A stretch of 64,000 nt of DNA, from positions 6,758,001-6,822,000 of the forward strand of contig SPDT01000007.1 in the NCBI GenBank assembly GCA_008477525.1, written 5' to 3'. Of the stretch, positions 57,361-64,000 are shown in pieces. The stretch comes from Hypomyces perniciosus (taxonomy: Eukaryota; Ascomycota; Sordariomycetes; Hypocreales; Hypocreaceae). The first letter of the stretch is position 1. Each line of letters starts with the position of its first letter. The notes under the pieces were generated by a model. It saw only the letters and a program-made list of their open reading frames with translations, made no database searches and had not been told where the DNA came from. Position numbers and translations under genes: made by a program.

Positions 57361-59656
57361 GCTAATGACTGAAAATTGTTTCGGCTACAACGCAGAGTAA
57401 GGAGTGCAACTTGATCAGGAGATTTACGTCAACTCTGATTAAGATATCTCTAGTCAACAAGTAAATCTAGTGCCACGGTCGAAGAGAATTAATCGTAGAA
57501 TCATTTGTATATAGGAAACGGATCCCCGAAATTCCAGCTGTTAAACAGGCCAAGAATCAGCGAAGCTTGGCTATCCACCACTTATCGTCGCTAGCGGGAA
57601 GGAGGTAGACATGATAATAGGGAGACTCTCTTGTTTCATATCCTTGCAAAAGAGGAAGGATAGTTCATTATGTCTGATATAGAAGAAACTATTTGTGGAT
57701 TCGATAGTCCTTATTACTTTCATTTATCGGTGATACATCATGCATCTTCCTTTCATCAGAAAGATAGAAATTACGCCCTGGTCCATTCTACCAGCTGAAT
57801 GCGATGTACTACGCCAAGCCGAGATACACCTGTCACAACATCTTCCCCCCTAGCCACAGACCACAAGATGGCCCCACCTGAAACTCACTTGCCGCATGGT
57901 CTCATATGAAACATCCCGAATTAGTCGGTCAACATGAAGGCAGATATCGCGCCCCTTTCCAGGACTCTCTCAACCGATCTATTTGAGCTTGAAACGCTTG
58001 TAGGGCAACATTGACCCCATTTTTCATGGAGGCTCAGACACTGCCGCGCCATCACGGGGCATCTTCGAAATGTGCTGCTCAACAAGTCGACTTGGGCTGG
58101 CGCTACGCCGTTTTTTTTTTTCGTGAAGCCTATAACAATGATGATCAATTTTGTTGTGCTGTTTCTTGTACTATCATAAGACTCTCTGATTATAGCGATT
58201 CAGAGTAGAAGCTTTCGCGATGCGTCTCGAACGGGAAGACTACAGTGATATCGAGATTTTTGGCATTCCTTTTGTTTCCGATAGTAGAAATTAGTCCCGA
58301 ATCCCTACCTCGTCACCTTCATTGCGATTGGCACCAATGTTATGGTTGAATTGGTTAACGTGGTCATCGACGGCGTCACATGATACTCATGCTATAGGTA
58401 ATGTTCAGTCAAATTCAAGGATTAAAGCGGCTGGTGTCACCTTGGCGTCACTCAACAGGTATCTTCAGGCCTAGGAGCAGAGGGGCGGTTACGTGGAGGC
58501 GGAAGACGCAATTTGTGCCTGCTGAGATGCACAGCGTGGTTAGAGTTGCGGGTTGGTGTGAGATAGTTGTAATGATGTTTGTTAGTACTTAACCCACACT
58601 TCCTGTACACGAACTTGAGATCCTCCTTAAATGCATCATTTCTAATGGAAATAGCATTGTCTGTATAACTATGGGACGCTTTGTGTGACAATTTCAGCAT
58701 ATGTGAACTCGAGACATGTCTTGTATCTGTCGAAATCAGTCAAGTTGCTAATGGCATGGACTGGAAATAGTAGTAGGCAAACTCACCCTGAATGAGCATT
58801 TCCAGAAATCTTCCATGTCAACGGTGGAGTCGTGGGGCAAGCTAGCATAACTGCACTTCAGGAGGCCCCGATAAAGCATTAAATCTCAATCTGCCAAAAT
58901 ATCTGCAGAGGCCAGTATTGCTCCTTGACAAGCTATAAATTATTATCGGATTATTGGCCCACCCGAGAAGCTTCAGAAAGGTATAAGATGCTATCATTCT
59001 AGAGCGTAAAGGCACAGCAGAGAGATTAAAGCGTGTATGTATGTATGCAGGGCGTCGGGCGTCGGAAGTGTCACGGGCCGATGAAAGATACAGGATATCG
59101 GCGAAAAACCGGAGCCATAAAAGATATCCAATCCACAAGTAATTTCCTATCTACATATACCGTATGTACGGATACGGAGTACAGAGTAATACAAGAATAC
59201 CATTCAGCCGTACGGAGTAATACTGACGGGGGATCCTTTTCCCCTGTTCTGAGTGCCATGCCACCACTATCTAAGTACCGTACCTAGTACTCCGTAGTAC
59301 ATCACCATTACTATAGCCCTAACCCTGCCTATAATGAATGCTGCCTCTTACTCGCAGCTAGATCTGATATGATACTTCTGGATCACCTATGTTTAGGGCA
59401 AAGTGGCCAGCAGTGGGCCGCAAGGCGCGCCAACACCTCACAGAGAGATAAGCGCACTGCTTGGTAGTCCGTATGTACTTCTGTTATCGCAAAGGTGATC
59501 CTGGTCGGCACCACTTTATGCACAGCCGTTAAGCTCCGAAATCGCTGTCGTCTTCTACATGCGGTTGGCTTATCAGAATTATTTCCATTCAGAACCTCAA
59601 CTCATTTTTTTCACTTTGGATTCAGCCATCATTGTGGCTCATTCCTATGGAGAGCA
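57361..59656. other. Long intergenic region
   Basis: About 2.3 kb without a supportable gene; no frame has a recognisable motif and none has convincing splice partners. A 13-base T-run lies at about 58111-58123. Three TACGGAGTA/TACTCCGTA motifs cluster at 59173-59296. The right end should hold the promoter of the MFS gene at 59657. Confidence 0.6.
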
Positions 59657-61353
59657 ATGACAATGACAAGACTCCAAGAAATTTCTGGGCAAGGGGATGC
59701 CCTCGAGCTGCCAAGCCTAGAGAACCCTGTCAATTTCTCTTCAGTAAGTAGTAGTATCTTGTCTCCATGCTCTTCATAATTATAAAACCGGATGCATCTA
59801 ACAAGATAATCAGGCAAAGAAACGGGTTGTTATGGCCGCAGGATTAGCTATGACATTTAATTGCACACTTGGCTCCTCGTTACCATCAGGAGCCAGAAGT
59901 CACATAGTCGAGGCTTTTCACATCACCGATTCTCTCCAACCAATCTTACTCAACTCAATCTATCTCCTTGGTTTTGGCATTGGGCCATTGGTCTTTGGAC
60001 CTCTCAGCGAGTATATTGGCCGTCGACCCGTCCTCATTAGCACATATGCTTCCTACTGTCTGTTCACAATGTGCTGTGCTCTTAGTCCGAGCTACGGTGT
60101 TTTGCTCCTCTTCAGATTGCTTTGTGGAATTGCCGCTGCTGCGCCCAATGTTGTAGTAGGACCGCTTTACGCAGATATTTACGATGAACCAGAGCAGCGG
60201 GGTAAAGCATTGTCATACTTCATGTGTGTGGCCACGATGGGTCCATCTATTGGGCCCCTGATATCCGGTTATGCGGTAACGGTCTCGTGGCGTCTGACAT
60301 TTTGGATCGGCTTTGGAGTCGCAGCAGCATGCCTGCCTCTTCTCCTTTTCCTTCCAGAAACATATGTTCCGGTGCTCAAGAAACGACATATGCACCAAGG
60401 GAACGTTTCAGGCCTGGGCCAAGATCAAAGCTTAGGCCAAGTGAATTGGAGATCACAGTTCCAGTCCGAGCTGAGAATCATATTCTCAAGACCATTTATA
60501 ATGATCTGTCGTGAACCCATCGTCTTATTCACATCTCTTTACCTCTCGCTTATATATGCGATTTTTTATTTATTCTTTCAATCATATCCCATAATTTTCA
60601 AAGGCACGTAAAATATTTGGACACACCTAGCTCTGAGGCTAACTCATTTCTTATAGGCGTTTATGGACTATCCTCTGGAGAAATAGGTCTGGCATTTTTG
60701 CCAGGTAGGTCAAGAATAAACTGCTTTGTGTCTGTCAAAAGTTAACAATAGCAATCAGTAACTGGTGGGTCAGTAGCTGCGTTGGTTGTATTTCTATGTT
60801 ACAACTCGTATTATACTAGGGCTTCCAAGGCTGGAACCGCGTGGACCAAGAGGGATGAGTATCGCCGTTTGCCGCTCGCATGCATCGGTGGTCCAGCGTA
60901 TGTCGACATCGAATTCACCATTTCTCACCCTGCAATTATTAATATCATAATAGTGTTATTGCGTCTTTGTTCTGGCTTGGATGGACATCTTATCCATCAA
61001 TTTACCCCGCTGTACCGGCAGTATCTGGCTTTTTGTTCGGCACTGGCTATCTAGTCATATTTATGGCAATGCTAAACTACCTAACTGATGCTTACAGACA
61101 GTTTTCGGCATCCGCACACACAGCAGCTAGCACAATGAGGTCAATTACAGCTGTCTGTCTTCCATTAGCTACATCTCCTATGTATGAAACTCTAGGAGTT
61201 CAGTGGGCTAGTTCCCTTTTAGCCCTTGTAACGGTGGCGCTGGCTACGGTGCCTTACATCTTCATTAAATACGGGCCGACTATTCGATCTCGAAGTCCTT
61301 TCTGCCAGCAGATTTCGGGATTGTCAAGACCGTCAGGTTTGCCCTTTCAATAA
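59657..61353 (+). CDS. MFS multidrug transporter, DHA1 type, 487 aa
   Basis: Model: join(59657..59743, 59814..60603, 60657..60704, 60759..60897, 60954..61353), 1464 nt. Introns are 70, 53, 54 and 56 bp; the second fits only as a GC-AG intron (GCACGT...TATAG). DHA1 landmarks: LSEYIGRRPVLI (MFS motif A), LLCGIAAAAPNVVVGPLYAD, EQRGKALSYF (motif B/C region), GPSIGPLISGYAV, SWRLTFWIGF, LPETYVPVLKKR, and DEYRRLPLACIGGP in the central-to-late part. The C-terminal half ends LPLATSPMYETLGVQWASSLL and a basic tail. About 12 membrane segments. Proton antiport of drugs, toxins or metabolites across the plasma membrane is the family role; the substrate cannot be read. ATG 59657 is followed by a second ATG two codons later, so the start is slightly uncertain. 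It is not obviously part of the unit at 50001-57250. Confidence 0.85.
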
Positions 61354-61900
61354 ATCTGAGACTGCGAAGTAGTTAATCCAACAATTACTTAGTAAGACCA
61401 CGTAACTGACAGTTGAGCCCAGATTTACAAGTAGCCTACAATGAGCAAGGTGAAGATCACGAAAGACTCCCATTGCTATAAGACAATCAAAGGTTTTGTT
61501 TTACTCCACATTGTCGAGCGATTCGGGAGAAGAGGGAATAAAAGATGGTGAGCGGATCCTGGCGTGGTCAATACCCAATTGGGTGGTTATCCCTGCCAGG
61601 TCTTGGGGATACGGCGACTCTCAGTTAGAGCTTGATTGATTTGTATACTACCTGACCCTTACCTCCTTCGATTCCGCTGGTAGAAATAGATATCAAGAGG
61701 TGCGAATATTTCATACATATCGCAAGGTTGTATGCAAAAATACTAGCTCAAGTTCTGTTAAACCGTTGTACTAGACCAGTAAAAGTGAAGTGTACACCTC
61801 GGCGATTTGTAGCTGATAGTGTAGGTTATATTGCATTTGACAAGTTCCCCCATAATGCTGATGCCAGTTGATCAAACTAGTTTCATATCCCAATGCCCAT
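61354..61900. other. Intergenic spacer
   Basis: No gene seen between the MFS stop and the decayed gene remnant. Composition is normal. Confidence 0.55.
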
Positions 61901-62461
61901 TACATACACAGGAGCAGACGAAGGGGAGGACAGAATACGCCGACAAGATCCTATCCATTAGCGGATGTTCCCTTGGCCTCTTCTTGTTGCTTCTTTTCCA
62001 AATGATTGATGAAACTAAGCGTACGGCGGTAAATGTCCTCAGACCCGCTGCTGTTGGCAAGGAACTCCAGCACGAGGTAAAGATCTTGGAATGAGTTATC
62101 GAGGGGTGCGGAATGTAGCCAAGGGACAAGAGGATCGTCATGCCACTCATCGTAGATGGTGGCTTTGAGTGGCAGGCTAATGGACCGCAGGAAACCACGG
62201 AGTCACACGTCGAAGGAGTTGCTGTCGGTGTTAGGAGGAAATATGTCGTGATGCTGCTATTTTGGTTTCGAAGAACTCATTGAGGAGCTCAAACCCCTTG
62301 GGCTACCAGTTGCGGATAAATGCCGTGTCAGCAAATGCTCTTACCCTGGTGCCCAGCTGCCTGTCCTTCTTCCGCTGCTGGCGGTCGGTGATTCTCCCCA
62401 CCGGAATATAACTCCTTCTGTTCAAGTGCATAGCTTCAGTGATAAGGATCTCGTTATCCAT
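61900..62461 (-). pseudogene. Decayed gene remnant behind the bZIP gene
   Basis: On the minus strand an ATG at 62461 opens a readable stretch with NEILITEAMHLNRRSYIPVG and GTRVRAFADTAFIRN, ending at a TAG near 62308. Later stretches in shifted frames (LPLKATIYDEWHDDPLVPW, then FQDLYLVLEFLANSSGSEDI) look like the continuation. At least one stop and one frameshift separate them. I do not recognise the family. It could also be an exon-bearing gene whose introns I failed to find, but the internal TAG lacks a good splice pair. Confidence 0.45.
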
Positions 62462-62468
62462 GAGGAGC

Positions 62469-64000
62469 TTAGACTAGTGTATCAAACTCGCCAACTACGG
62501 CACCTCTAATGGCCTCATCGATATCGTCCCGCCGAATTCCTGGGCAAGGTCCTAAGCAGACTGCCTTATCTGCTAATCCCTGAATTAATTTACTCAGGTC
62601 AATGGTTATTCGAATGCCATGTTGTTCCTGTAGCGTCTGCTCAAACGGCCTTGGGCTATCCTGGTTCAGAAACCATTCGGGGGGTGTGAAATCTGCAAGT
62701 CCAGAGGGGACCTGCTGAGCTTCCCCGCGTCGTTGTCCAAATATTGTAAAATCGAGTTTTGATGTTACCCATGATTGGGGTACCTGATTTGCCCACTTGC
62801 TATGGCTGTAGCCACTAAGATGGTGCTTTTCCAACGCTGAAAGGGTGTTGAATGATGGCGATCTCTCATCACGGACAGTGATATCCTCCAGCGATTCCAA
62901 CGCTGTAAGGCTATCGTGAGTGCCAGGGAGTAGGTCCAGGTCGTTTGCATGGGAAGACAGACCGGTGGCAATTGACGCTGACAGACTCAGCATATGGGTT
63001 GGTGAGTTGCCTCTCACAAAAATCCCTCGCTGTTCAAGGTACTCTTCAACATCAACAGCCTCCAGCCACTCACCCCTGAGATCAGGAATGGCTGTTTCAA
63101 GTGCGGTTCTCGTCATTCCGAATTGAAGACGCTCCAGTTGTGGTGGTGAAGACCGGGGCACTGCACTGCTCGCACGTCCTTCAACCAGACGCACCATCCT
63201 TGGCATCACTTTGGTTGCAATGTCGGTGTATTGGGCATGCGACGATGGACTGTTTGTATTTACAGAGAGAAGGGCTACAGTTCGCGCCAACAGATTACTC
63301 ACTCCATCGAATTGAAGCGGCAATAACATGGCCGGAATCAGACACATGGCTGGCGCCTGTTCAAAGCGTAGCATTGATGCAGCCCGGTTGAGACAGGCAC
63401 GCAGAAACTGCTGGGCAACCGGAATATGTTCCGCGTGTGTGGAAGCTTCTCCATTCTGCCATAGGGGGGTTGAGCCTGTGTGCTCGCCAGGGTGGGAGCT
63501 CAAGTGGTTGCTAGGTTCAAAGAAGGGAGTACTAGGTTCTTCAGCTGCTCTGTCAGACGGCGATTCTATGCGGCTCAGAGATGGGGCCTGCTCCGTCCGA
63601 ACTTTCCTTGAAATAGCCATAATGCTCGTTGCTGTTTTATTTAATTGAAGCTTGATGTCTGCGGGTAGATCCTGGTCCCTGTCCGAGGCTAGCTCGTGAA
63701 ACTTCATGAATTCATCCAGGACGCTCTCTAGCGCTGTCTTGAGTGCTTCAGCCCGAGTCTTTGCGACAACAAGAGCATTCTCCTTCCGACTGCGATATGA
63801 ACGCTGAGCTAGTCGCATTCGTGTCCTTTTCTGCTAGCCTTGAGGTCAGAAGACGGCACCCAGTAGACAGGAAAGCAATTGGGAGCACACCGATTCGCCA
63901 TTCGACCCATGCGACATGTTGTCATTCATGCGTGGACGGCCAGGGCGACGGCGCCCTGACGAGGGCTCGGCACCATGATGCCCGGCCGCTGTGTAATCCC
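62469..64000 (-). CDS. bZIP transcription factor, 5' partial
   Basis: Model: complement(join(62469..63830, 63891..>64000)); the 60-bp intron (GTGTGC...CTGAC...GCTAGCAG) joins two open frames and restores the basic region. Exon 1 gives GRRRPGRPRMNDN, an arginine/proline patch resembling an AT-hook, and is open to the window edge. Exon 2 begins KRTRMRLAQRSYRSRKENAL, matching the fungal bZIP basic region (R-x-A-Q-R-x-Y-R-x-R-K-E). A leucine-zipper-like helix follows (VVAKTRAEALKTALESVLDEF). The remaining about 400 residues include a helical middle (QFLRACLNRAASML) and a C-terminal ITIDLSKLIQGLADKAVCLG segment seen in related fungal bZIP regulators. It acts in the nucleus; targets unknown. The start codon lies beyond 64000. 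Confidence 0.8.

Noticed and set aside
57361..59650. Possible extra genes in the long spacer, for example frames near 57921-58208 and 58401-58700
   Set aside because: Short, overlapping on both strands, no motif, no consistent splice sites.

Overview
The window reads as nuclear DNA of a filamentous ascomycete (Pezizomycotina; an Aspergillus/Penicillium-type Eurotiales genome is my inference). Host genes have several 48-81 bp introns with GT(AAGT)/AG borders. The regulators are a Zn(II)2Cys6 protein and a bZIP protein. About 43 kb is extremely AT-rich repeat DNA in which transposon reading frames survive only as C-to-T/G-to-A decayed ghosts, the signature of repeat-induced point mutation (RIP).

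Layout. 1-1642: 3' part of an anion:cation-symporter MFS permease (cut by the window edge). 1765-8099: a full-length RIP-inactivated Tad-like LINE on the minus strand (LINE A), bounded by a perfect 13-bp target-site duplication (TSD) and carrying a 410-bp short repeat. 8469-11020: a divergent pair, a protein of unknown function (minus) and a three-exon thioesterase-like gene (plus). 11828-49124: one Tad-like LINE on the plus strand (LINE B, 12-bp TSD, (ATC)8 tail). It has been split by successive nested insertions: Gypsy A (chromovirus), Copia A, Copia B (complete, TSD AAACT), Gypsy B (minus strand, 162-bp LTRs, TSD GTATT), a reversed solo Copia LTR, and a 426-bp miniature LTR element (TRIM, TSD AATAT). 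Two insertions are free of RIP and therefore young: a 5'-truncated LINE (LINE C, 25290-26046) and a complete hAT transposon with an intact 779-aa transposase (36131-39548, 8-bp TSD).

50001-57250 is a compact gene group that looks catabolic: a Zn2Cys6 regulator (minus), a sugar-porter MFS permease (minus), and a Gfo/Idh/MocA-type dehydrogenase (plus) that shares a bidirectional promoter with the permease. Repeated GTCGGA half-sites lie in that promoter and a CGG-N6-CCG palindrome lies upstream of the regulator. This suggests, by inference, one locally regulated uptake-and-oxidation unit for a sugar or polyol. 59657-61353 is a DHA1-type multidrug MFS gene with an apparent GC-AG intron. 62469-64000 (minus) is a bZIP transcription factor running off the right edge, with a decayed gene behind it.

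All exon-intron models were built by hand from frame continuity and splice signals. For every complete gene the exon lengths sum to a multiple of three. No tRNA, rRNA or CRISPR was seen.
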